Source: Nitrosomonas sp. PY1 (GTDB taxonomy: Bacteria > Pseudomonadota > Gammaproteobacteria > Burkholderiales > Nitrosomonadaceae). Taken from it: a DNA stretch of 64,000 nt. The position numbers and the translations under genes are program-made. Below, piece after piece: positions 55,839-64,000 of this stretch. The notes under the pieces are model-generated. The model ran no database searches. It was not told where the DNA came from and worked only from the letters and a program-made list of their open reading frames with translations. Each line of letters starts with the position of its first letter. Position 1 is the first letter of the stretch. The stretch is from NCBI RefSeq assembly GCF_022836435.1, contig NZ_BQXC01000001.1:1500121-1564120 (forward strand). Direction: 5' to 3'.

Positions 55839-58238
55839 TTGGTGTTAACGCGCAATAAACTTTTAGCTTTTGTTTTAGGGGCTGGATTGCTTCAGCTACA
55901 AGCAGAACTACTATCATTACAGTGGCTTTGGATTTTATTGCCAGTCACATTATTGTGCATTGGCTTATGGCAATATTCTAATGAATCGGCTGCTTTAATA
56001 CGCCTCAAGCAAGTAATGCTATGGTTTATTTTTTTCGCCTTAGGCTTTTTTTGGGCAACAAGCTACGCTCATTGGCGTCTAGCAGATTCGTTACCTGCCG
56101 AATGGGAGCGCAAAGACATACAAGTCATTGGTGTCATCGCAAGCTTGCCGCAACGACACACGCATTCCGTGCGTTTCAAATTTGATATAGAGCATACTCT
56201 CACTGAAGGCGCATACGTTCCAAAACATATCTCGTTGTCTTGGTATGCACACCAAGAGTCACCATCCGATATCGTCACATTGTCGCAACTAAAAGCAGGA
56301 CAACGCTGGCAACTCACTATTCGCGTCAAACAACCACATGGCAATGCAAACCCACATGGATATGATTATGAAGCTTGGGCACTGGAACACAATATTCGTG
56401 CAACCGGCTATGTTCGCTCCTCAACATTTAATAAATTACTACAATCAATCGTTCATCACCCAAAGTACTGGATTGAACACTTGCGAGAAGCAATACAACA
56501 ACGATTTGAAGAACGACTGCCTAATAGCCCTTATGTCGGTATTTTGCAAACATTGGCAACCGGCGATCAATCTGTAATCGCGCGAGATCAGTGGGAAGCG
56601 TTGACTCGTACAGGCACCGTTCATTTGATGGCGATTTCAGGATTACATGTCACGCTGGTTTCAGGTTTAACTTTTGCACTGATGCTGGCTTTATGGCGCA
56701 GAAATACTTATTTATCATTGTATCTCCCAGCACGTAAAGCAGCCATTGCTGGTGGCTTACTGGTAGCTTTAGGCTATGTGTTGCTGTCGGGTTTCGCAAT
56801 TCCGGCACAACGTGCTTTCTGGATGCTTTTTGCAGTAGCTGTTGCCGTCTGGCGTGGTCACATGATTTCGCCGGTGACAGTATTGCTATGGGCATTGTTT
56901 TTGGTCGTGTTATGGGATCCTTGGGCAATCCAATCAACAAGCTTCTGGTTGTCGTTCGGAGCAATCGCCATAATTTTATGGATTACAGTAAATCGACTAG
57001 ATGCTATTCAAGGATGGAAGCAATGGTTTCGTATTCAATGGGCTATTACATTAGGTTTGATGCCATTGTTATTAGGATTGTTTCAACAATTTTCATTGGT
57101 TTCTCCACTGGCGAATCTGATTGCCATTCCTTTTATGAGCTTAGTGGTCATTCCGCTGACGCTGCTCTCAACGCTCCCCTTACTCGATCAAATTCTGCTA
57201 CCGTTAGCACACGCTGTATTGTCTTTCGGTATGACATTGATACAATGGCTAAGCGATATTCCTGATGTCATGTGGCAGCAGTATATGCCGCCGCTTTGGG
57301 CAATATTTGTTGCAATGATCGGAATAATCTGGATGCTACTGCCGGGAAGTATAGGGCTCTATTGGTTCAATGGCTTTCCTGCGCGATGGTTGGGACTAAT
57401 CGCACTATTACCACTCTTTACAACACCCCCATCCAAGCCTCGTAATGGGGAACTATGGTTAACCGTACTGGATGTCGGACAGGGATTATCGGTAGTGGTA
57501 CGCACCGCAAATCATAATTTATTGTTCGATACGGGTCCCAATTTCGGTGAAGCTGATAGCGGTAGCCGAATTATCGTTCCTTATCTACGCGGAGAAGGCA
57601 TTCATCAGCTCGATACACTGGTCATATCGCATGCTGATTCCGACCATAGTGGCGGTGTTTTGTCAGTGATCAAAGCAATCGACGTTAAAGCAATAACATC
57701 ATCGTTAGAGATTGGGCACCCACTGCAACAACAATTCCCCGATCATGCACGATGCAGCAATGGAACTATTTGGGAATGGGATAACGTCCAGTTCGAATGG
57801 CTGCATCCATCTATTACGGCTTACAACAAAGTAACTGGTAAAACGAATGATCGAAGTTGCGTGCTAAAAATAACCAGCTCTCATGGGAGTGTATTATTAC
57901 CTTCGGATATTGGCTTTAAAGAGGAGCATGCGTTGTTAAATCATTTTTCTGAGAAATTACCTGCGACGGTATTGATCGCACCGCATCACGGGAGCAATTC
58001 ATCATCGTCAGCAACTTTTATACGGACAGTGAATCCAAAGCTTGCGATATTTCCAGTTGGATACCAGAACCGCTATAGCCACCCACACCCTGATGTTTTA
58101 ATGCGCTATCTCAATGAAAACATACCCTCGTTCCGCAGTGACATACACGGTGCCGTTTTGATACGTTTCGCTGACAATCACCATAGCGTCGATCATTGGC
58201 GGGCATTACACAAACGCTATTGGCATCATATCCAGTAA
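55839..58238 (+). CDS. comEC: ComEC/Rec2 family DNA-uptake channel
   Basis: A 799-residue polytopic membrane protein. Regions: N-terminal helices and an OB-like periplasmic domain (about 1-200), the competence domain with GTVHLMAISGLHVTLVSG (about 260-520), and a C-terminal metallo-beta-lactamase fold (about 540-790; DVGQGLSVVVRT, SHADSDHSGG, PHHGSNSSSS). It forms the inner-membrane channel for single-stranded DNA in transformation. The start is uncertain: TTG at 55839 or GTG at 55842. No other competence genes are close by. Confidence 0.93.
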   Translation: MVLTRNKLLAFVLGAGLLQLQAELLSLQWLWILLPVTLLCIGLWQYSNESAALIRLKQVMLWFIFFALGFFWATSYAHWRLADSLPAEWERKDIQVIGVIASLPQRHTHSVRFKFDIEHTLTEGAYVPKHISLSWYAHQESPSDIVTLSQLKAGQRWQLTIRVKQPHGNANPHGYDYEAWALEHNIRATGYVRSSTFNKLLQSIVHHPKYWIEHLREAIQQRFEERLPNSPYVGILQTLATGDQSVIARDQWEALTRTGTVHLMAISGLHVTLVSGLTFALMLALWRRNTYLSLYLPARKAAIAGGLLVALGYVLLSGFAIPAQRAFWMLFAVAVAVWRGHMISPVTVLLWALFLVVLWDPWAIQSTSFWLSFGAIAIILWITVNRLDAIQGWKQWFRIQWAITLGLMPLLLGLFQQFSLVSPLANLIAIPFMSLVVIPLTLLSTLPLLDQILLPLAHAVLSFGMTLIQWLSDIPDVMWQQYMPPLWAIFVAMIGIIWMLLPGSIGLYWFNGFPARWLGLIALLPLFTTPPSKPRNGELWLTVLDVGQGLSVVVRTANHNLLFDTGPNFGEADSGSRIIVPYLRGEGIHQLDTLVISHADSDHSGGVLSVIKAIDVKAITSSLEIGHPLQQQFPDHARCSNGTIWEWDNVQFEWLHPSITAYNKVTGKTNDRSCVLKITSSHGSVLLPSDIGFKEEHALLNHFSEKLPATVLIAPHHGSNSSSSATFIRTVNPKLAIFPVGYQNRYSHPHPDVLMRYLNENIPSFRSDIHGAVLIRFADNHHSVDHWRALHKRYWHHIQ

Positions 58239-58573
58239 ACCAGACGATACGCGACACCTACATCCCAATGGCATCCTTGAATCATGCATCGATATTTACG
58301 CATTGATTATCGCCAGAAACTCATCGCATACGCCAATTGCGATCAATCAAGTTATGAAAAATTTATATTCAATATTCATTCGCCCAATAATAGGATTACC
58401 TGCAATATCTCTCCCGTCGAGTTTGATTTGGCGTATTATCATTAGCGAGAGGAATCAATTCGTGTGAATAGCCTTCGAAAAACACGCGATGATTCAAGAC
58501 GACGAAACTAAATCTTTATATAACCAACAATAAAAGCATTATTTGTTGATTGTTCATTGATAGGAGTTTTCTT
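58239..58573. other. Intergenic region before ppsA
   Basis: This 335-bp gap between comEC and ppsA has no ORF with a plausible start. It contains the ppsA ribosome-binding site (TAGGAG, 58561-58566) and probably its promoter, which I could not assign with confidence. Confidence 0.6.
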
Positions 58574-60955
58574 GTGTCAAAATACATTGTATGGTTTGAT
58601 CAGTTGACGATGAAAAACGTAGACTTGGTCGGCGGGAAAAATGCTTCGCTGGGAGAAATGATCAGTCATCTTTCTCAAGCAGGCGTTAATGTACCAACGG
58701 GTTTTGCCACCACGACCCAAGCTTATCGGGAATTCCTGGTTGATAATGGACTGATTGATCGCATCAATCGTGCATTAGATACCTTGGATGTTGACGATAT
58801 CAATGCACTGACAACCACAGGTAAGACAATCCGTTCCTGGGTGCTTGACGCGGCACTACCGGACGCCATTTTTCATGCAATATCACAAGCCTATGAAGAG
58901 CTTGTCGCCAATAGCGGCAATCATGATGATATTTCGTTTGCGGTGCGCTCATCGGCAACTGCTGAAGATCTGGCAGATGCATCGTTTGCCGGTCAGCAGG
59001 AAACGTTGCTGAATGTTCACGGAATTGATCAAATTATTGCTGCGATCAAAATTGTGTTTGCATCACTATATAATGACCGGGCGATCGCTTATCGCGTCCA
59101 TCAAAAATTTCCACACGATAAAGTACTTCTATCGGCTGGCGTTCAAAAAATGGTGCGCAGCGACCTGGGTGCCAGCGGCGTAATGTTCACGCTCGATACC
59201 GAATCCGGATTCCGGGATGCTATTTTTATTACATCCGCCTATGGTTTAGGTGAAACGATTGTGCAGGGCACTGTCAATCCCGATGAATTCTATGTTTATA
59301 AACGCAATTTGACACTAGGTCATCCTGCGATTCTCTCCCGGCGGCTCGGCACCAAAGCCATCGAGATGATCTATGGCGACAAAAAAAACATCAATGATAC
59401 ATTCACGCTGACGCGTCATGTCGAAGCCGAACGCTGCTCCCGTTTTTCTTTATCGGACAATCAGGTGGAAGCGCTGGCGCGTCAAGCCATGATTATTGAG
59501 CAACATTATGGCCGTCCGATGGACATTGAATGGGCTTTGGACGGGATGGATGGACAGTTATACATCGTACAAGCACGCCCCGAAACGGTTGAAAGCCGCT
59601 CCAGCCAAGTCATCGAACGATTCAAGCTAAATGACCCAGGAAACGTGCTGGTCGAAGGCCGCGCGATAGGCCATAAAATTGGCCAGGGCACAGCTCGCTT
59701 GATCACGGGTACCGATCAGATGCATGAAATTCAGTCCGGCGATGTATTAGTGACCGATATGACCGACCCGGACTGGGAGCCTATTATGAAACGAGCCTCT
59801 GCGATAGTGACCAATCGCGGAGGACGCACTTGTCATGCAGCGATTATTGCACGTGAAATGGGAATTCCCGCGGTGGTGGGTTGTGGCGACGCAACGGTGC
59901 GTATTCAGGATAATTCCACGGTTACGGTTTCTTGTGCCGAAGGGGATGTGGGATACGTGTATGCTGGATTATTGCGTTACGAGCACACTACCGCCAACAC
60001 CGGCAAATTACCGGATTTACCGGTAAAGATCATGATGAATATCGGCAATCCGTCGCATGCTTTTGCATTCTCCCGCATCCCCAATCAAGGAGTTGGGCTT
60101 GCCCGATTAGAGTTCATCATCAACAACATGATCGGCATTCATCCCAAAGCGCTCTTGGAGTTTGATCAATTACCCGATACGTTGAAAACTGAAATTGGCA
60201 AGCGCATCGCGGGATATGCAAATCCGGTCAATTTTTACGTGAATAAGCTGACCGAAGGCATTGCCACATTAGCAGCCGCTTTCTATCCACATCCTGTGAT
60301 TGTACGCACATCCGATTTCAAGTCGAATGAGTATGCTAACTTGATTGCTGGCAGCCGTTATGAGCCGGACGAAGAAAATCCGATGATCGGTTTTCGTGGC
60401 GCATCGCGCTACCTTGCGCCGGCTTTCCGGGATTGCTTCGAGCTCGAATGCCAGGCTTTGCGAACGGTACGCGATGACATGAAACTAACCAACGTTGAGA
60501 TCATGATCCCGTTTTGCCGCACACTGACAGAAGCCGAGCAAGTAACGCAATTACTGGCGACACAAGGGTTGATACGCGGAAAGAACGGTTTGCGCTTGAT
60601 CATGATGTGCGAAATCCCTTCCAACGCGGTATTGGCAGAAGAATTTCTGCAATATTTCGACGGCTTTTCTATTGGTTCGAATGACATGACCCAACTCACG
60701 CTCGGTATCGACCGTGATTCCAGTTTGGTGTCGCATTTGTTCGACGAGCGTAATCCGGCCATCAAGAAACTGCTGAAAATGGCAATCGATGCATGTCATC
60801 AGCAAGGAAAATATATCGGTATTTGTGGACAAGGACCTTCAGATTACCCGGATTTTGCTTCCTGGTTATTCGAGCAGAAAATCAGCAGCTTGTCGCTCAA
60901 TCCCGATTCCGTGGTTAAAACATGGTTAGATTTGGCAAAATTGCATCGTGACTAA
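58574..60955 (+). CDS. ppsA: Phosphoenolpyruvate synthase
   Basis: A 793-residue enzyme converting pyruvate and ATP to PEP, AMP and phosphate. It has an N-terminal nucleotide-binding part (LVGGKNASLGEMISHL, VRSSATAEDLADASFAGQQET), the phosphohistidine domain with the active-site His in GGRTCHAAIIAREMGIPAVVG, and the C-terminal PEP-binding barrel (GSNDMTQLTLGIDRDS, ICGQGPSDYP). The GTG at 58574 follows TAGGAG and matches the family start (VSKYIVWF). It provides PEP for gluconeogenesis. It overlaps ppsR by 8 bp. Confidence 0.97.
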   Translation: MSKYIVWFDQLTMKNVDLVGGKNASLGEMISHLSQAGVNVPTGFATTTQAYREFLVDNGLIDRINRALDTLDVDDINALTTTGKTIRSWVLDAALPDAIFHAISQAYEELVANSGNHDDISFAVRSSATAEDLADASFAGQQETLLNVHGIDQIIAAIKIVFASLYNDRAIAYRVHQKFPHDKVLLSAGVQKMVRSDLGASGVMFTLDTESGFRDAIFITSAYGLGETIVQGTVNPDEFYVYKRNLTLGHPAILSRRLGTKAIEMIYGDKKNINDTFTLTRHVEAERCSRFSLSDNQVEALARQAMIIEQHYGRPMDIEWALDGMDGQLYIVQARPETVESRSSQVIERFKLNDPGNVLVEGRAIGHKIGQGTARLITGTDQMHEIQSGDVLVTDMTDPDWEPIMKRASAIVTNRGGRTCHAAIIAREMGIPAVVGCGDATVRIQDNSTVTVSCAEGDVGYVYAGLLRYEHTTANTGKLPDLPVKIMMNIGNPSHAFAFSRIPNQGVGLARLEFIINNMIGIHPKALLEFDQLPDTLKTEIGKRIAGYANPVNFYVNKLTEGIATLAAAFYPHPVIVRTSDFKSNEYANLIAGSRYEPDEENPMIGFRGASRYLAPAFRDCFELECQALRTVRDDMKLTNVEIMIPFCRTLTEAEQVTQLLATQGLIRGKNGLRLIMMCEIPSNAVLAEEFLQYFDGFSIGSNDMTQLTLGIDRDSSLVSHLFDERNPAIKKLLKMAIDACHQQGKYIGICGQGPSDYPDFASWLFEQKISSLSLNPDSVVKTWLDLAKLHRD

Positions 60956-61778
60956 GCAGAAGCGTACGGTTTTTTATTTGTCGGATCGTACAGGTATCAC
61001 GGCGGAAACACTGGGACACAGTTTACTGACTCAGTTCGATGGCATCGAATGGGAAACCGTTAATGTACCGTTTCTGGACGATCTGGACAAAGCTCGGGCG
61101 GTATTGATACAAATTAATCATGCGACCGAACGCGATGGTTATCGCCCTTTGGTATTTAGTACTTTACTGAAACCAGAAATCCTAGAAGTCATCAAACAAA
61201 CGAACTGCCGCGTATTTGATTTTTTTGAGACCTTTATCAATCCTATCGAACAAGAATTAAACCTGCCTTTTGCCCGTATGGCCGGGCGATCGCATGGCTT
61301 ACAACACCATTTATCTTATTTCAAGCGGATTGCTGCGATCAATTATGTATTGGCGCATGACGATGGCGTCAATCCTAAAAATTTTGATCATGCGGATATT
61401 GTTTTAATTGGAATCTCCCGTTCCGGAAAAACCCCTACCTGCCTGTATTTAGGGCTGCAATACGGCATTGCGGCTGCCAACTATCCGTTGACCGAAGAAG
61501 ATATGTCCGCTTTGCAACTGCCCACGGTATTGGAAAATTTCAGAAACAAAATATTCGGACTAACGCTGAGCGCGGCACAATTGCATTTCATCCGCGAAGA
61601 ACGCCGCCCCAATAGCCGGTATGCGTCATTGGCACAGTGCCAGCAAGAAATTTCATGGCAAGAATCGCTGTTCCAGCAATGTAATATTCCTTATCTGGAT
61701 ACGACGCATATTTCTATTGAGGAAATCAGCGCCATCATACTGAATCGTTGCGGGTTGAAGCGTCAGTTATACGGTTAA
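60948..61778 (+). CDS. ppsR: PEP synthase regulatory kinase/pyrophosphorylase
   Basis: A 276-residue DUF299-family protein starting with a GTG (MTKQKRTVFYLSDRTGITAETLG). The P-loop IGISRSGKTPTCLYLG is clear, as is the N-terminal LSDRTG block. The enzyme phosphorylates PEP synthase with ADP to inactivate it and reverses this with phosphate. The overlap with ppsA couples the regulator to its target. Confidence 0.97.
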   Translation: MTKQKRTVFYLSDRTGITAETLGHSLLTQFDGIEWETVNVPFLDDLDKARAVLIQINHATERDGYRPLVFSTLLKPEILEVIKQTNCRVFDFFETFINPIEQELNLPFARMAGRSHGLQHHLSYFKRIAAINYVLAHDDGVNPKNFDHADIVLIGISRSGKTPTCLYLGLQYGIAAANYPLTEEDMSALQLPTVLENFRNKIFGLTLSAAQLHFIREERRPNSRYASLAQCQQEISWQESLFQQCNIPYLDTTHISIEEISAIILNRCGLKRQLYG

Positions 61779-61908
61779 AAAACTGGGCGGGTTGACCGTT
61801 AAGTGTGATTTTTCTCACGGAAAAATTCCTGAAAAGCTGCTAATCTTAGGGCTTATTTTATTGAATATCGCTGATTGCTGTCGATCATAAAAACAAACGT
61901 CCCAAAAC

Positions 61909-64000
61909 ATGCCCCCTTCACGCCCGGAAATCTTCATCAGCGCAACCACCCGCGATCTCGGAACCTGCCGACAACTCATCAAAGAAGTGTTGTTGACCTT
62001 AGGCTGCACCCCTGTGGAGCAAACCAATTTTCCACCTGAGGCAGGTTCGGTGCATGCCATGCTGCGCAAGCGAATTACCGATTGCCATGCTGTCATTCAT
62101 GTGGCGGGCGAAGTCTATGGCCATGAACCGCAGCAGCGATCAGCGGGTGAGCCTCGGCGCAGTTACACGCAAATGGAATATGACATTGCGCAGGAATTGG
62201 CCAAACCCGTCTATGTTTTCATCTGCAACGAAGGATTTCCTTACGATGCTCCCTCCCTTGAGGGTGAAGCGCAAAAGACTCTTCAACGGTTACACCGCGA
62301 AAAGCTCCGCGGGCTTGATGCACTTTATGAAACGGTTACCTCACGTGAACAGTTGGAGAAACGTATTTATGCTTTGCCAATACGTACCGAGCAACTCATC
62401 AAAGTGTTAGAAGCAACGCAACAAGAGCGAGATGAAGCAAAATCACGCATCCAGCAAACTGCGGATTATAAAATTCTAAAAGAAAAGCTGGAAATGGCTA
62501 AAAGGAATGCCGCAAAGCTTCCAGGAGATCCGGATTTTATTCAGGAACTTCGGCAAGCTGAAAAGAATCTAGAAAATTTTACGCAAGGCATCATTAAACT
62601 CGCTGAAGAAATCAACACAATGCCGATCAATAGCGATCGAGGCAAAAAAGCTAGAACATACTTTGAACAGAGAGACTATCAGGCCGCTCGCGACATTCTG
62701 AATGAAAAGGAAATGGATGTTGAAATGCAGGCACTTTTAAGAAAAAAGGAGCTTTTAAAACAACAAGAGGAAGAAAACCAAGCACAATTGGATGATTTGG
62801 CTGCCGATTACCTTCTAAAAGCCAAACTTACTGCGTTTGACTACCAATTGAATGAACAGCGCATACCTCAAACGCGCCAGTATTTTGAAAGGGCGTTAGC
62901 GCTTGGCAGAACACCGGAGCGGTTGTTTGCTTATGCTCACTTTTTACAAGAGAATAATCAATTTTCAGATTCAGAAGCGCTTTACCAGGAAGCTTTAAAC
63001 GCATACCGTGCACTGGCCAAATCCAATCCAGCGGTGTATCTGCCGGATGTAGCAACGACGCTCAATAATCTGGGCGCATTGGTAGCAGACGACAGTAGCA
63101 GGCGCAATGAAGCCGAGAAACACCACCACGAAGCTTTAAATATTCGCCGCGAACTGGCCAAGGCCAATCCGGCGGTGTATCTGCCGGATGTGGCGATGAC
63201 GCTCAATAATCTGGGATTATTAGTAGCAGATGACAGTAGCAGGCGCGATGAAGCCGAAAAGCTCTACCAAGAAGCTTTAAACACATACCATGCACTGGCC
63301 AAATCCAATCCGGCGGTGTATCTGCCTAATGTAGCGAATACGCTCAATAATCTGGGATTATTAGTAGCAGATGACAGTAGCAGGCGCGATGAAGCCGAAA
63401 AGCTCTACCACGAAGCTTTAAACACATACCGTGCACTAGCCAAATCCAATCCGGCGGTGTATCTGCCGGATGTAGCAACGACGCTCAATAATCTGGGTAT
63501 TCTGGTAGCAGATGACAGTAGCAGGCGCGATGAAGCCGAAAAGCTCTACCAAGAAGCTTTAAACATCTGCCGCGAGCTAGCAAAAACCAATCCAGCGGTG
63601 TATCTGCCGGATGTGGCGATGACGCTCAATAATCTGGGTATTCTGGTTCAAGCTGACAGTAGCAGATACGATGAAGCCGAAAAGCTCTACCAAGAAGCTT
63701 TAAACATCCGCCGCGAGCTAGCAAAAACCAATCCAGCGGTGTATCTGCCGGATGTGGCGATGACGCTCAATAATCTGGGTAATCTGGTTCAAGCTGACAG
63801 TAGCAGGCGCGATGAAGTCGAAAAGCTCTACCAAGAAGCTTTAAACATCTGCCGCGAGCTAGCAAAAACCAATCCAGCGGTGTATCTGCCGTATGTAGCA
63901 ACGACGCTCAATAATCTGGGTGTTCTGGTTAAAGCTGACAGTAGCAGGCGCGATGAAGCCGAAAAGCTCTACCACGAAGCTTTAAACATCCGCCGCGAGC
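61909..64000 (+). CDS. DUF4062-like plus tetratricopeptide-repeat protein (3' end outside the window)
   Basis: The frame from ATG 61909 is open to the window edge (697 residues visible). The N-terminus (about 5-125) reads EIFISATTRDLGTCRQLIKE, then CHAVIHVAGEVYGHEP and YTQMEYDIAQELAKPVYVFI: a Rossmann-like DUF4062/TIR-like fold. A coiled-coil, Lys/Glu-rich part follows (about 165-300). From about residue 340 it is a row of kinesin-light-chain-type TPR repeats of 47 residues with the core AVYLPDVA-TLNNLG. No nucleotide-binding domain was seen between them. Such proteins may be sensors or scaffolds, some in defence systems, but the function here is unknown. Confidence 0.88.
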   Translation, partial: MPPSRPEIFISATTRDLGTCRQLIKEVLLTLGCTPVEQTNFPPEAGSVHAMLRKRITDCHAVIHVAGEVYGHEPQQRSAGEPRRSYTQMEYDIAQELAKPVYVFICNEGFPYDAPSLEGEAQKTLQRLHREKLRGLDALYETVTSREQLEKRIYALPIRTEQLIKVLEATQQERDEAKSRIQQTADYKILKEKLEMAKRNAAKLPGDPDFIQELRQAEKNLENFTQGIIKLAEEINTMPINSDRGKKARTYFEQRDYQAARDILNEKEMDVEMQALLRKKELLKQQEEENQAQLDDLAADYLLKAKLTAFDYQLNEQRIPQTRQYFERALALGRTPERLFAYAHFLQENNQFSDSEALYQEALNAYRALAKSNPAVYLPDVATTLNNLGALVADDSSRRNEAEKHHHEALNIRRELAKANPAVYLPDVAMTLNNLGLLVADDSSRRDEAEKLYQEALNTYHALAKSNPAVYLPNVANTLNNLGLLVADDSSRRDEAEKLYHEALNTYRALAKSNPAVYLPDVATTLNNLGILVADDSSRRDEAEKLYQEALNICRELAKTNPAVYLPDVAMTLNNLGILVQADSSRYDEAEKLYQEALNIRRELAKTNPAVYLPDVAMTLNNLGNLVQADSSRRDEVEKLYQEALNICRELAKTNPAVYLPYVATTLNNLGVLVKADSSRRDEAEKLYHEALNIRRE
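62991..64000 (+). repeat. Tandem 141-bp TPR-coding repeats, seven full units visible
   Basis: Units begin at 62991, 63132, 63273, 63414, 63555, 63696, 63837 and 63978, exactly 141 bp (47 codons) apart; the eighth is cut by the window edge. Each carries an AGCTTTAAA start and the core CTCAATAATCTGGG. Adjacent units are nearly identical at the DNA level, so the array probably arose by recent duplication and may change copy number. Confidence 0.95.

Noticed and set aside
62991-64000. The 141-bp repeats as a CRISPR array
   Set aside because: The repeats are contiguous, stay in one reading frame and encode TPR motifs; there are no unique spacers.

Overview
The window comes from a betaproteobacterial, Nitrosomonas-like ammonia oxidiser with an AT-rich genome. 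The decisive marker is the hydroxylamine-oxidation cluster haoA-haoB-cycA-cycB at 10.4-14.8 kb: an octaheme hydroxylamine oxidoreductase, its HaoB partner, tetraheme cytochrome c554 and the NapC-type quinone reductase cM552. The housekeeping gene orders around it are also betaproteobacterial (thrS-infC-rpmI-rplT-pheS-pheT-ihfA-merR-tRNA-Pro; nadD-rsfS-rlmH-maf-rng; the epsDEFG-exosortase B-epsI order). All statements are from reading the sequence; no database search was run.

Layout. 0-1.9 kb: the 3' part of an outer-membrane alginate-export-type barrel gene (cut by the window edge), a small frameshifted gene with an internal duplication, and tRNA-Pro(GGG). 1.9-9.4 kb (minus strand): a translation operon, in which infC appears to start with AUA. 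9.5-15.1 kb (minus): an unknown membrane protein, then the hao cluster, directly behind rpsT. 15.3-22.4 kb: malic enzyme, a dienelactone-hydrolase-family protein, two small secreted proteins, holB-tmk, ampD and an IS3-type transposase remnant. 22.4-28.3 kb (minus): an exopolysaccharide/exosortase B cluster that stops at the IS remnant and has no glycosyltransferases in view. 28.6-32 kb: a two-gene ovothiol operon (ovoA plus a PLP C-S lyase). 32.3-33.3 kb: an orphan acyl carrier protein, a cupin and rpmE.

33.3-50.4 kb (minus): rng-maf-rlmH-rsfS-nadD, pyruvate dehydrogenase E2 and E1, folD, and the methyl-cycle genes metF-ahcY-metK with a SAH riboswitch in front of ahcY; then a GNAT enzyme, two small membrane proteins, a DMT exporter and a Rieske oxygenase. 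50.6-64 kb (plus): a large lipoprotein, priA, a membrane-anchored lytic transglycosylase, comEC, ppsA with its regulator ppsR, and an unfinished DUF4062-like/TPR gene whose 141-bp repeats run off the window.

How the parts connect. HaoA oxidises hydroxylamine made by ammonia monooxygenase (not in the window). Electrons pass through CycA (c554) to CycB (cM552) and the quinone pool. Carbon entry points around PEP, pyruvate and acetyl-CoA are represented by ppsA/ppsR, maeA and aceEF. S-adenosylmethionine made by MetK becomes SAH after methylation (OvoA's C-terminal domain is one such methyltransferase). AhcY clears SAH and is controlled by a SAH-sensing RNA, and MetF supplies methyl-THF for methionine regeneration.

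The points most worth a second look are the acidic tail on the electron-transfer protein CycB, the AUA start of infC, the SAH riboswitch with a compensatory pair change, the ovothiol operon, the G10 tract inside ahcY, and the near-identical TPR repeat array at the right edge.
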